DNA of 64,000 nt from Carallia brachiata (lineage: Eukaryota; Streptophyta; Magnoliopsida; Malpighiales; Rhizophoraceae), in assembly GCA_021464245.1 (NCBI GenBank), contig JADCRB010000065.1:1000689-1064688 (forward strand), in the 5' to 3' direction. A program made the position numbers and the translations under genes. Shown here piece after piece: positions 10,808 to 24,400 of the stretch. The notes beneath the pieces were generated by a model. The model was given only the letters and a program-made list of their open reading frames with translations, was not told where the DNA came from and did not search any database. Position 1 is the first letter of the stretch, and every line of letters starts with the position of its first letter.

Positions 10808-12269
10808 TGTTGGAAAATTCACACCTCATGCATACTTTAGGAAATTGTTATTAAGTGTGAATTCATGTTTTGATGATGAGTGTTTTGATAATGAGTTATG
10901 AACCAATCTAACATAAGTACAAGTGAATTTCATTTGTATGTTCTTCAAGTATACAATTCAGGTTCAAGAAGTCCAAAGAGGTACACATATGCCATCTTAC
11001 ACGTGCATGGAAGTGCATGGAAGAGAAATATCACATTGGGCCTTATTAAGCTACTATCTTATAAAAACAGCATAAGAGCAAATCTGTTTGGACAGATTCC
11101 AGGTACTAAACTCACTCACTTGAGATATATTTTGGACCTAAAATATATATATTTTGGCAGGACTATAAGTCTAGTTTCAAATGAGCTTGGTCGTGCAATT
11201 TTTGGAGCCCTAGAGAAAAACTTATGAATTTTATACCAAGAGGGTGCAAACTGTCAGGAACTTTCAGTGCACATAGAGTGAATTGCAACGGCTGCCTAGA
11301 AGAGCACAAGACGAATTTGAATGTGAAATTTTGTGTGTAGATTATTTGTTCTGTCTGTTAATCAATGAAAAAAGAATCACATCAAAATTCAAAGCCATAT
11401 GCAAGATATTACCATTCTACTAAAAGTGTGCAGACTGTCTAACGGAACTTTAACGTCTGTATTCAAACATTTATTTGACTATGCTATACTCATTCAAAAA
11501 TAGTCAAATTTGGTGGGTAGAGAGCTCTGACAGTCTACTAAATAACAAAAAAGTAATCGCAATTTTTCAAGCTGTCTGTATCAAGTTATAGTCGTTCAAC
11601 CAGAAGGTGTCAAACAAGAGAATCAATGCAAAGCTGTCAAGAGGGAAACAACAAGTTATGCATGTGCAACTCATGACAACGGCTCTAATATGCTGCTAAC
11701 CTATCTTGCAGCTATTTAAACATCACTTGAAGATGTTTTACTTGTGAAGAAAGTTATATTCAACCACTGTACAATCTCTCTCAAGGCAAAAAGGCTTTCT
11801 TTACTCTAAGTGCTTTTATTGTAAAACTAGCATTCAAGCTAGTAAGTTTCATTGTAATACATTGTGAGAATAGGTGAGAGCTCTCAAGTGGGATTTGTGA
11901 GGATCATCTTGTAAGGAGTTAGGGTTGAACTCCAAGAAGGAAAACCTAAAAGAAAAGGGAAAGTGGTGTTGGCAAGTGGGACTTATGCAACAAGCATTTT
12001 GAAGGCGGACGCAAGGGTGTTTGCGGAGTCTTCTTGTAAACTGTACGTGGTGATTGGTGCGCCCAAAGGCACCCTTATAGTTGAACTCTCAAGAATCTCC
12101 AATAGAGGGATTGTTGAGAAGACCAAGTAGTCATTTGGTGAACCTTGTAAAAATCGGTATTGTATTTCTTTCAATCTCTTGTTTACATTCATTTGTAGAA
12201 ATTTATATTTGAGGATTTCATTGGTAAAACCTATTCACCCCCCTCTAGACTTCACCCTAGGGACCAACA
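10808..12269 (+). repeat. 3' LTR of the Copia element
   Basis: The 1462-bp partner of the 5' LTR. It has a TATTTAAA box at 11713-11720 and lacks a 6-bp ATTTGT unit present in the 5' copy near 6230. Read-through from this LTR would enter the flanking DNA at 12275. Confidence 0.95.
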
Positions 12270-12274
12270 ACTTT

Positions 12275-15200
12275 TTTTTTTGTCATTTAAATGCAAAATT
12301 TTACTTTATTATTATTTTTCTCATAACTTTTTGTTTCATAACTTTCTTTTTTACCAAAATCTCACAATCCAAATATTATTGTAAAACTCGTAAAATTCAT
12401 CTAAATTTATATGTCTGGCTGAATTTGTCTCGATCTATTTATTTACAACTTCTATGAAAGACCACGGAACAAACTTAGTCGGATGAGCGAAAAATCAGCA
12501 ATAATTTTTTATATTTTTTTTAATGTAACCCTAATTTTTTATTTTTTCATTTAAATTCTATACCTTTATATTTTGTTTCATATGAGCCTATGTTTGACAA
12601 AAATTAGTTAATCCACTAAAAAAAAAATTTGATGAGTAGACAAAATATGATTAAAAAATCTACATTCTATCTAAAAATGGGCTCAAATAGAAAAAAAAAA
12701 AAAAGAAGCATATGACAGGAATGCAAAAGCAAAAAATAACATGACTGCTTTAAAAAAAATGTGTTAAGGTTTAGATTTATTTGCAACTTATCTGCAACTT
12801 AATCTTAAAAGTTTTTCAACTGGAAGTGATAGAGCCATAATTAGATCAGTGATATGTATATATTGTTTTTGAAATTTGCAGAGATTATATAAACAAGTAG
12901 ATATGCAATAAATCAAGGCCAACTAACAGAAATGTAATATAAATGAAGAAGAAAAAAAAAAACAAATGGCTACAAAACTTTGTAGAATTGATAGAATACC
13001 TAAAAATAACTAACCTAATGATGAAAATTTTATTAAAGAGTGATCAAATGAATAAAAATAGATTAGAAAAAGGCATCGTAGCCTTTTCCTCTTTTCAGTT
13101 TCCCCAACACCCATTCAGCTCCCTGCAGCAAAATGGGTCAAGTAAGAGACGAGAGACCACAATCAACACAAAAGAAACCTAGACTATGAGATACCCTGCT
13201 TAAATTGATTGTATATATTGTTTAAAATATGCTTATTTTACTTTCGTATGACAATTTTTTATAGAAGAAACTTAAAATTTAGACAAGATTAGAATCTCAT
13301 TGATTTAGGTCTTCTATTTTCAACTATAACACAAAAAGGAATACCAGTTAGGTCTATTTTTCAAAAAAAAAAAAAGAAGTGTAAAATTAAAATTAAAGAT
13401 ATATTTTTTACTAAGTTAAAATTAACATTATCTTATAATGATAATAAAACTAGCTATCCTGGAAAAAGTTATAGCGCATCCCGCAAGTCCAACACTAGTT
13501 ACTTTATATACATAAAGATCTTTTTTGTTTAGCTCTTTTTTGTTTACATAAAGATTTTATAGTAGCCACCCATGATCTCAAAAACTTTCACATATTAATT
13601 TATAATTTACAGACCAATGGAACTTATGATGAAAAAAATAAAATTCTTGATACAGGGACAGGGAGGGAAATAAGAGGTGACAGAGAAAGATGATATATAA
13701 CTATTTTGTAAATTTTTTTTATAAATTTATTATATCAATTTTTTTATTTTTTTTATATTATATGTTAAAAACAATTGTGCAGATCAGATTTTGTCTCATC
13801 GCTCCCTCTCTCTCCTCCGACACCTTATCTGACCTCTCCCCGTCCATCTATATATCATTTCCAAAGAACAAGAACATGAACTCACCTGAACATTTGTTGA
13901 AGCACTACAACATCCACAATGATTGGACAACCGATACACATCCATCTTCCAGTGTGTCTTCTGGGGTTTGACATGTTTCCAGAAAAATAAATTAACTCGA
14001 ACTTCTGGACAGAAACTTCGCCTTCCAAGATCTGAATTGGTTTTACTGTCTTACTTTTTCTCCAAAACCCATCTCCATTTCAACGACTCTAATATTAAAA
14101 TCTTCATCTTCGTGGATGAAGAAGTACCATTCTCTTTCTTCACATTCGAATGCCACTGTTGTGTATGTACAGGTAAACAAAGAAACACAAAGCTGAATTA
14201 GTAAAAAAAATAGTTTATAATTTATTTGTATTTTACCTGATACTTGTTTGAAGATGATTAGTTCTGACACCACTATTAGAACGTAATTAACTTGATTTAT
14301 TATAAATAAATTATATCAAATTATGATAGAGCAATACTTATTAATTTTAAAATGCAACATAGAATTAACTGAAAAGGGCAATGCATACTAATAATACCGA
14401 TTGACCAACCATACTATACCATCAATTGACCCACATCAGCCAAATGTGACAAGATAATACTTATACCATCAATTGGCTTATTTTGTTTTTTAACACATAA
14501 TTGGTTGTTAGTTAACTTGTTTAGTGTTAACAGAAAAGAAGAAAACAGGTCTAAAAATATGATAGAAAGTACAGCCTCAACGTAAATTCACGCTACAATA
14601 CGACAAGATATTGCTTAACAATGACATTATCACTGCAAGCGACAATGCACAGAAAACTTCAAGATAATAGTTATGCAATTATAGCCAATGAAAGAGTGGT
14701 CCGAACAACCACTAACTGCACACTACTTTCTTGTAACTAGAATTCAAATTGCAACACCAAATATCCATTAAAAAAAAGGGAAATGAGGAAATTGTTGATG
14801 CTAACACTTGGCTGAAGTAATGTTCCAACTACTGTGGTATAATTAGTTCAAGTGGCTTGTATTATTGATAAATCAGTCTATGTTTAGTTCGAGCTTGTGT
14901 TTCATTAAATTAGCTTAAGTTTGTCAACTGAAAAAGCAGTCTTTAGCCTTGCATTTCTGATAATAAAAGCTAAAGAGTTTGGCGCGTGTATCAAGCAAAT
15001 TGCATGCCTAAGTTGCATGATTTTTTGTAATTATGAAGAGGCTTAAGACTCCTATATATTGGCCTAAATAAACCAGTGAATCTCAACTATTTTGAGCTTC
15101 ATTTCCTTGAAGCAATGACATTTTCTGCAGAACATCTTTGCAACATTCTTTTGGCTTCTGTAATTTAGCAGCAACTCTGTTGCACTTTTAACTCCTACAC

Positions 15201-16269
15201 ACATCCGTCCCCTAATTTTTCCTACACACATCATGCCATTAATTTTCCTTCAAATGGTATTAGAATTCACATGTGATTTAGGAACCTACGAAATTATGTG
15301 AGAAATATTGATTCCAAACAAAAGAAAAACCAACAATCTCTTTTTTGAAAAATCAGAAAATCTATTATAGCTTCGAGCAACTTTTCCCCTCCTTTATCTT
15401 TGTGTTCACAGGAGAAAATGACAAAAAGAACTTTTGAAATCATGCATAATGAAGCTCTAATATCATTGGAAGAAAAAAAAAAAGAAAAGAGAATGAGGAA
15501 CCATTAGTTGTATATTAAAATAAGTTAATAGACAGAGCTTACAAAGTCTAAAAGAAGTGAAGACGACAAAATGGAAGGGATTTGACATAAAAGAGGCATA
15601 TCTGGTTCACATCAAATATGAACCAGTAATATCAAAGAGGCATATTTGTTTAATAGGAAATCCCCAGTAATATATATATGTTTTTTTATAGTTTAGCAAC
15701 TGCATCCGGCGTCTCGGTGCCTGCTGCGCCGAGTTGGGTAGTGAAGAATATTATATTATTATTATTAATTTTATGAAAATTAAAATTTATATTTAGGACA
15801 ATATTATCTTAAAATATATAATATAGATAATATATAAAATTAGTTAAAAAAAAATTTCTTTGAAAAATTTTTTTTTTAAAAAAACTCTGTGTACAAAACA
15901 TGTATACCAAACATTTCCCTTATTAACTAGTAATAATCATAGCAAATACCTATTTGTTCTGTAGATCCCCATTTACTTCATTCTAGTTCATGCATGATCT
16001 TTGACTAATTTGAAGCTTCATTTTAGGTTCATGATCTATCCTTAATTTGCCTTTGCCGAGGATGGTGAGGCCACGAGCATTATATCTCCTGATCTCGTTG
16101 CCACTCTCTGCCGTCCCCAGCCACTCTTTAATTATCACCATTACCCTTCTTAACTTTGAAAAACCTAAGATGAAATTGGCAAACACAGCTCCATTGTCAT
16201 GCATACATACAAATACAGACACAAATATTTAGTGCATGTTGTGTTTGTAGCTGCTGAATCAGTACATAC
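12275..16269. other. AT-rich intergenic DNA
   Basis: I find no supportable gene. Small ORFs at 12943-13182, 13690-13971 and 15983-16222 show no motif I recognise. At 13780-13970 a CT-rich leader-like stretch precedes a 31-codon ORF starting at 13876, which may be a gene remnant but cannot be named. A/T runs and short simple repeats are frequent. Confidence 0.45.
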
Positions 16270-16474
16270 CAAGTTTATTCGGAGCTTGGCTGTACAGCTT
16301 GTTGGCTTTGATCTCCCGACCAATGGGTACGGGAAGAGGCCTACAAAGCACCTTGTTGATCAAGTAATGGCTGACCAGCTCTTCTTCTGTCGGCAAAAAC
16401 CTATACCCAATTGGTAGACCTTTGAGATATGGCTGCCGCCTATCCGTGCCTACCTCCATCTTCATCGCCGTCAT
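16270..16474 (-). pseudogene. NAC-domain transcription factor, first exon only
   Basis: The minus-strand ORF starting at 16474 encodes MTAMKMEVG and then NAC subdomains A and B: LPIGYRFLPTEEELVSHYL, NKVLCRPLPV and EIKANKLY. It reaches a good donor (G|GTATGT at 16270/16269), which fits the first intron position of NAC genes. The next exon should carry the WYFF and GYWKATG blocks of subdomains C and D. Neither is present in the 300 bases downstream; the ORF at 15983-16222 is unrelated to NAC. Either the second exon is very far away or, more likely, this is a truncated gene copy. Confidence 0.6.
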
Positions 16475-18497
16475 TTTATCGAGAGAAAATTAAAGAAAAT
16501 AAAAAGGTGAAAAAATACGTTTTTACGTACAACAACAAGGGATGCCCGTATACGTGTATATATATAGAAGAATACGGTGGAGGATACGTATAAGAGCTCT
16601 ATGTCTTGTTCAAAACAAAATAACAAATTTATGAAACTTCATGCGATCTGAAACTCGAATTTTTGGTCAAGTGGAATCCTAGTAATACTTGGTAAGTTCA
16701 GACACGTAATAAAATCAATTTAGAGTTTTCCCCCCGCTGACATACGAGTGTATGACTGGTCCTGTTGTGGCAAAGTAAATAACTGCATGGATTGATTTGA
16801 CTAGATCTGAGGTTGTTGAATTGGCAGAGTATTAAACCACCGGAATTACCTGAAGGACTTTTTCTCCGAGTCCTAATCCCGCACGCGTTAATCGTGCTTT
16901 GTTTCTTTTTTATTGTATCACGGTTACTCGTAACAAGAGCGAGCGAAGTTACTTTGCTTTCTCAACTACGACAGCAAATTTTATCTAAAATCTTATTAAG
17001 ATAGCGAATTATGGGTGTTGACCCCAACAGAACCAGTACATTCTGCACCGGAAATAGTTTAAGATTCCTACTGATTTTAATCTGATAAAGTATCCAAAAA
17101 AAAAAATAACAAGCGTTTAATTTTTAATAATAATATTTGTATTTTAAATAATAAAATTTTATTTTTTTTTTTATTATTTAAAATATATATATTATTATTA
17201 AAAATTACAGTGTTGTTATTTCTAAAACCTCGCTCATTCTGCACTTGCAAGCAAATAATTGATGATCAATTAGATACTTAATATGTATAATAAAATAAAA
17301 AAAAAAAAAATATTTTTATTTTTTATAACAAATATGGTTATTAAAAAAACTGTTAATTACAAATTATAACTTTCCTATTTTCTCCTTGGTAAGCGTGAGA
17401 ATAGATTCGCATTGGCGACGATGAATGCTGTTGAACCATTGTTATTTCGCGAATTAAATTTATTTAATTGTATGCTATTCTGACTAAAATTATTGCTTAA
17501 TTAATCAAGAAGCGACCGAATTCTGGGAGAGATGAGACAGGCTTTGAAGACGCTTCTCTCTTTGAATTTTCTTGCGTTCATTTGAATTGTCGAATGCCAA
17601 AGTGACTGCATATCAAATGGATTCGGGATTCTACATTTCTCAAAAGAGTGTCCAAAGATGATAAGGACCGATCCGTTGGCTTCGTTTGTCCCCATAATCA
17701 GGGATGCCCCGAACTGTGCAAGTGCAATTCTTGAAGGTGAAACTGGCCATCAAGTTGATTTTTATGCTCGTACTTGTTACTTACTTATTTAGCTTTTTTT
17801 TTTTATTAAAAAAGAAGGTATAAATCGTATCTCACATTTTTATTAAAAAATATTTAAATAATAATTAAAATATTTTTTAAATTAAATAATTAATTTAATT
17901 TAATTTTATCACTTAATTTTCACGTAATGAAACCTTTCTTTCTTTTATTATGAGATGAGAATTTATGTCTAATAGATGTGTTCTTACTCCGTTCAAAATA
18001 AAAAGAAATTGGGTGCAATAATGGCGTCTCAAACGAAACTTGCTTCACACTTTCTTATTCTAAATAGATTTGTTAGATAGATCTCGTTCCCTATCTGTCC
18101 AAGAGACAGTAATTGAATTAAATTTTGAAAAAACAAATTCTTTTTTTGGCCGTGTCATTAAAAAAAAATAATAAATATAAAGTTGATATATTAAGATATA
18201 AATTATTAAATTATAAAAAATATTAAATTTAAAAAATAAAAAATAATTAAATTAATCTCGTATTTTTATATAATATAAATTACGAAACTGTGCGTTAGAA
18301 CTCTAACTAAAAAAATTAAAAAAACCAATAGGCCAATGCGCCTGGTTTTGATTGAGAATCAAAGCAACAGTTAAAAATCCAAACCTACAGTTTTGACAAC
18401 TCAACTTGCCTTTTTTTTTTCGTGGATGCTGCGCTCCAATTTTTTGTCTTTTTGAACTACTTAGATTTAGACCGAAGTCAAAGCGGTCGCCGGAGAA
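16475..18497. other. intergenic DNA and FEY-like gene upstream region
   Basis: No gene is recognised. The NAC fragment's upstream side and an AT-rich stretch fill it. The last 150 bases lead into the short-chain dehydrogenase gene and should include its promoter and 5' UTR, but no clear TATA box stands out. Confidence 0.45.
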
Positions 18498-21400
18498 ATG
18501 GTAACAAAGTCTCCGCCTCCGTCTCCGTCGTCGTCGTCGCCGTCTTCTTCTCCCTTAGTACCGTCAAGGGAGAAGAAGAAGATGAAGAAGGAAGGATTGG
18601 AGTGGATGGAGTGGCTAAGAGGATGGATGAAAGTGATGCAAGAAATGCTTTTCCAGAGAATAATGGCGAGTCACTTGCACAACCCTCTGCCTTTGCCTCC
18701 CGTCAACGAACTCACTTTCATTGTCACCGGATCTACCAGCGGCATTGGCCGCGAAATCTCCAGGTCTCTCTTCTTTCTTTTTCCTTTTTTCGTTTTCTAA
18801 GCTCTACTAATTCATTCACGCATTTTCTCAAACAATTCTCGTGATTTGGCCTTCTTTCTTTTTTATTGAAATCGAAGCGCAGGCAGTTGGCGGAGGCCGG
18901 GGCACATGTCGTTATGGCTGTTAGGAACACAAAGGCGGCTTCTGAGTTGATCCAGAAGTGGCAGAGTGAAGGGTCTGAATTGGGCCTACCTCTCAATGTT
19001 GAGGTATTCTTAATTCAACTGACAGTTTTAGTCTGGAGTCGTCTTCAGGACTTAGGCTCTAAGTTTAAGTTCCAGTTAGAGCCAATTAACCATAAAAAAA
19101 AAAAAAAAAAACAATTTCAGTCTACTTGGTCTCTCTTGTTCAAATCAATTTTCAAATTTTAGTTTTCTTTTGTTTTTTTTTTGCTGCTTCCTTTGCTTTT
19201 TTTTTTTTTTTTGAACTTTCCGGATGACTTATATCATGAAACTCCTGTTTAAGTTGATATTATTGGATTTTTTTTTCAAAAAAAGAAAAAAAAAAAACTC
19301 GGGAATCTGGAGTAAATATACTTACTGCAAATGTTTGCAAGTTGCTGTCTTGGACAATTTTTACTTAATATATTTTTGAATTTAACATTTAAGTTTCTTA
19401 TTCGAGAGGGCTGACATGATTTCATAATTCTGAAGGTGATGGAGCTTGATCTTCTTTCTTTAGATTCAGTTGTGAAGTTTGCCAAAGAATGGAATTCTCG
19501 GTCAGGGCCTTTGCATGTTCTTATTAATAATGCTGGAATATTTTCCATTGGAGGTCAGTTTTTGCTTAATCTATGCATAAAAATATCTGGTTGCCCATCG
19601 TTTTTTTTTTCCTTGACATTGGATGCATTCTACATGTATTTTATATGAACTTGTTAATTGTAAGTTCTATGGTGGGACAATCTGGTATTTAAGTCATCTC
19701 AATATTTCTGAATGAGCACTATGTGCAGATACAATGGCTTCTGCAGTATGCTGACCAATAGGAAGATTTCAAATGATTTGTTAGCCAGAAGTCTTCTTAT
19801 GCCTATATCATTTCGGTGAGGAAATGTGTTACTCTGAACAAAGAGGAATGAGATTCCACAAAATATTTCATTCTGCTCTATTCTCCCAAGAAATGGCTCA
19901 GAACCTTGGATGCATTCTCCTCCAGTAACTGTTGGTGTGATTCTATTTCTAGCAATTCCTTAACCCCGTTAGAGTGATACCTGTAGTTTTTCTTCAAATT
20001 TAAGATACGTTCAGGTTAGAGTCTCATATTTTAAAGCTAACCAGAAGCCTTCTTATGGCCTGGGGAGCCCAGACACAACATGGAGGAGCTCCATGCTGTT
20101 TTGGACACGTGTTCCACACGGACACATGTTGAACACAGCACGGATATGTGTCAAACATCGCAAAATGTGTGCATAAAAATAAAAAACAAAAGAAAAAAAT
20201 CAGATACACCTAGGATACATTTGAGATATTTTTGTAATTTGAACAATAAAATTAAACCTAACCAAAAGTTCCTATTACACTTGTAAGTGAAGACCCACAT
20301 TATATATTTATATTTGTGAACAACGCAATAATACATATTATACAATAATATTTGTTAAAAATATTGAATAATAATATATACAAAAATCACATATAAATCT
20401 AACAAGTAGGTAGGACATAAAAGTAAAAATAAGATATAAGATAAAAGTGTATATATGTATATATGGCTTTTTCTTCAACTTTTTTGTGTCCTTATCTTTT
20501 TAAAATTAGTGCGTCGTAATGTCCGTGTAGTGTCGTGTCCGTGTCCATGCTTCATAGTTTAAGGTAGTAGCATTTTTGTGAGGACATGTGTTACTATGAA
20601 CAAAGAGGAATGAGATTCATCAAGGATATTGCATTCTCCTTTTTTCTCCCAAGAAATGGCTAAGAACCTCGGGTGTCTCCCTCAGGAACTGTTGGTGTGA
20701 TTCTAGCAGTTCCTTAACCCCATTAGAGTGATGCCTGTAGTTTTTCTTCGAATTTACAATATATTCAGTTGTGTAGACTCTTATTTCTTTACCACAATAT
20801 CAAACAACCAAGAATCTTCTTGTTTTACTTGATGAAAAATTGTACATCCTTTTACTAAGTTGTATTGACCGAATTGAAGTTGGGTATGCTTTTGATGTAT
20901 ATTTTTTGATAAGTGATATGCTTTGGTATATATATTCATGTTATTTCACACTATAAATGATGTGCTTTGACTTCATTGCATTCAGAACCACAAAAAATTT
21001 CAAGGGATGGGTATGAAGAGCATATGCAAGTGAATCATCTGGCTCCAGCTCTGCTTTCAATATTGCTTTTTCCATCTCTAATTAGGGGATCTCCAAGCCG
21101 AATCATTAATGTGAACTCAGTCGTAAGTTTTATGGTCCATAGGAGCATATAATACCCTGCACATGTCTTACAATGTATATTTTTTGGGAAGTATTAAGTT
21201 TCACTAGCATTGTTGTTTATAGAATTTTAGATGGTATCTACCACTCTTTAAATTTTGTCATTCATCTGTTTCCATTATGAAATTAAGCTACTTACCTGGA
21301 GCTAGGTTTGTTGTCGGTGCATCTAATATAGTTGACAGGACGATAGGGGACAGCATTGCTACATCAGTTAAGCAAGTTTGAGGAAGGATTTGATGCTGGC

Positions 21401-24400
21401 ATGGTGGACAGTCTAAAATTATTTCTCTAAAACAGTTTAACAATTTTCTTATAGCCTTAAAGTGTTTCTCTAAAGTACTCCAAAAGTATTATGGTATTTG
21501 GAAATTTATATGCTGTCGGATTTCTTTTAGTTTTGCTCCTAAAGTAGTTAGCAAGATGATAGGCATAGTTAACAGCATGATTGTATCAGTTAAGTTGTTC
21601 GTTTCAAATCTATGTTTAAGGCAGGATTAGATGTAGAGTCTAAAAGTACTTTTCTGGTGAGGGAAATGGATATAACTGTTACCCAAAGAACTGACAGAAT
21701 CTTTATATTTGAGATTGCCTATCTAGCTCCCAGCTGCCGTAGCCACGTGGAGTGAGTAGCACAGCCCACGGCTTGTCGGCTGTAACTGTGAGCGTATTCT
21801 CCACGTAACAGTCTTTGTCTTGTTTTATTTATGAAATCAACTGAAAATTAAGTGAAAGGCAATCTTTTGCTGGGTGTAAATATTAATCCTTCTGTGTTAG
21901 GGGACCAAAAGTGCATGTGGCCATTTAATCCACATGTCAACAATTGATTTAACCTTCTCATTGCTTGACTTTTGTTATGTCTGCATATGCACCCATCTTC
22001 ACAGGCTTTTCCTCTTGATGTATCATAATTCTTTTCTATTGTGAAAGAGGGTCATTTGTAAGTAATGTGAGCTTTCATTGAAGATTGTGTTGCCTATGTC
22101 TGAGAGTGGTCTGGGAATTTCGTTTTTGGTCTTGCAGATGCATTATGTCGGCTTTGTTGACACAGAAGACATGAATGTTGTTTCCGGAAAGCGGAAATAT
22201 ACAAGCCTCTTGGGATACAGTAGTAGCAAACTAGCGCAGGTGCACATAAGCTTGATTATATTTTTTTTGCACTTCTTATGTCATCATACAAAAGAAAGTT
22301 TGATATGTTCATCCATGGGAAAAGGAAGATGCTAATATCAATCCCTCTTGCCATTTTTGGTTATTTGGGAGGGCAAAGAACACAGAGGGATTTTGGGGGA
22401 GAGGAAAAATCTCTCTATGCCACTTGTAGACAATTAGGTTAGAGCTCTTAAGTTTTGGTTTAGTGAACAATGCTCTGATGACGATGGGGATGCTTTCATT
22501 TCTGCAAATGATTTATACCCTTTGTACTTTGGGTTGCACTGTTCTGATGCTTTTTTGTAAAGAAGATTACTTATCTAAAGTGAGATCCGATAAATTTGTA
22601 GTTAAACTGGAACCCTATTACTCTAGTGTGACAATCTATGTAATTTTCATGTCTTTCCCTTCTTGCAATTGCCTTTGGTACATGGACAGAAAATTGGTTA
22701 TGAAGCAAATGGTTCTGTTATAACAAGTATGATGACTCTTAACTGTAATGGTGATGGTGAATTATTATGGACATAATAGGCGCAATATACTTTGTGTAAA
22801 AAATGTATAGGGTTTGGAGTTTGGCCTCATTTAATGCTTCAATATTTTCTTTTGTGGGACAGCTCATTTATGCTCATTGAGTTCTGAATGCTATTTTGTG
22901 TTCCTGGAGACATCCAAAAGGATGTTTCTCTGTTTACAGATCAGGGGATAAAAGCTGTGTTCTTAAGTAATGTACAGGCCTATGTAACCCCCTTCCTTCC
23001 CTCCCCCCTCCTCCCCCCCTCTACCCCCCCGGCCGCCCCCCCCCCCCCCCCCCCTCCCCAAAACCAAAAAAAAAGAGTGATATGCAAGCTTTTTTAGGCT
23101 GTAGTTTATCATTTATGAACGGCTTTATCACTATATTTACTGCTTTATTGCTGCCCATAAATTGAGTTGAGTTCTTAAAGTACCAGAAATGTACTTTGGA
23201 TTCCAAACCATCTAGAATTACAAGTCTGCACAACCAAATATGATGGATAATATGACTTCCCTCACAGGTTTTTTCTCAGATTTTTTTTAATTGTATCTCA
23301 GACAGTTTGGCTTTTGGGATTGCAGGTCATGTTTAGTAGTGTTCTCCACAGGCGGCTACCCGCTGAAGCTGGCATTAATGTAGTATGTGTTTCGCCTGGA
23401 GTTGTTGACACAAATGTTGTAAGTCTCTTGAAGCATTTAAATTTCTACTATAATATAAGAAAAGGATGTCTAAGACATGCAGCTATGGCAGAACTCTAGT
23501 CAGATGAATCTGAGCGCATGGATGCATGCAGCATGTACATATGCTTCTTCCGAGAATGAAAATGGAAATAATATTGTATATTTGTGCCATTGCTGCTGCC
23601 AAAGTTCTTCAATGAAATGTGATATTCACCTATGCTTTCAAGTGTGGGATCTTAGAATTATTTACCTCCCAAAAGAACGCTCCTTGCAAATGTTTTTTCT
23701 CGGGTCAATATGTTTTCATTTTCTTCACAGGCTTAGGTTGGTAAATTCATGGATGGAATATTAAGATAGCATTTGTTATAAATTACAAAAATTTGTTTAA
23801 GAACTTGTGTCCCCAGCATCCTTTATTGCATTGTTCACCTGGAGAAGTTGCTACATTATGCTCATCATTTATGTAGTCACATCGCAATTATGTTTTTGCA
23901 TTAGCATATGTGCACCCACCCACACGCACATGCATCTACATGCACTGACACATGCATTTACATAAAACCTGGACCTTTTGATCGATTTTTTTGTTTATCG
24001 AGATTTGGAATATTTGTGAACTATAATGTTGGCTTTCAAGATTGTAACTTTACTTTTACGAGTGCTATTGTTCATTAAGTTGTCCATTAGTGATTGGGAT
24101 TTTTTTATTTCTTTAATGTATGGGAGAGGGGGGGGGGGGGGTTTGTGTGCCACAAAAGGGCCATTTGGGGCTTTGACACCTGACTAAATACCGATGTTCC
24201 GCAATTATGCCAACAGTAACCAAATCATAGATTTTATTCTACTATGGTCAATCTGAGTTTTAAGCATAATAATGAGGTCACATAACAGCAATCATGCTTT
24301 TAACTCTTTATCTCATTCAAGGAGAGTGTGATGGTTGAGAAAATGTTATAGATTTTCTTTGATTGCTAGATCCTAGTGAGTCTTAAGAGAAAATGAGCGA

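Larger units (their letters stand above)
5183..12274 (+). mobile_element. Ty1/Copia LTR retrotransposon, SIRE/Maximus-like, non-autonomous, carrying a captured WOX gene
   Basis: Two near-identical LTRs (5188-6652 and 10808-12269) begin TGTTGG and end CCAACA. They are flanked by a perfect 5-bp target duplication ACTTT (5183-5187 and 12270-12274), so this is a complete single insertion. A primer-binding site for initiator tRNA-Met follows the 5' LTR and a polypurine tract precedes the 3' LTR. Inside are a frameshifted gag with a zinc knuckle, a protease remnant (DSG motif), foreign DNA from about 8433 to 10460, and a 3' non-coding part rich in GGGGGAG motifs typical of SIRE-type elements. No integrase, reverse transcriptase or RNase H can be found, so any movement required enzymes supplied in trans. 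By eye the LTRs differ by roughly 20-25 substitutions and 8 small indels in 1.46 kb, about 1.5%, which means a recent insertion. Confidence 0.93.

Noticed and set aside
13690..14201. Two overlapping plus-strand ORFs preceded by a CT-rich leader
   Set aside because: Composition is low in complexity at the N-terminus and no family was recognised; too weak to call a gene.
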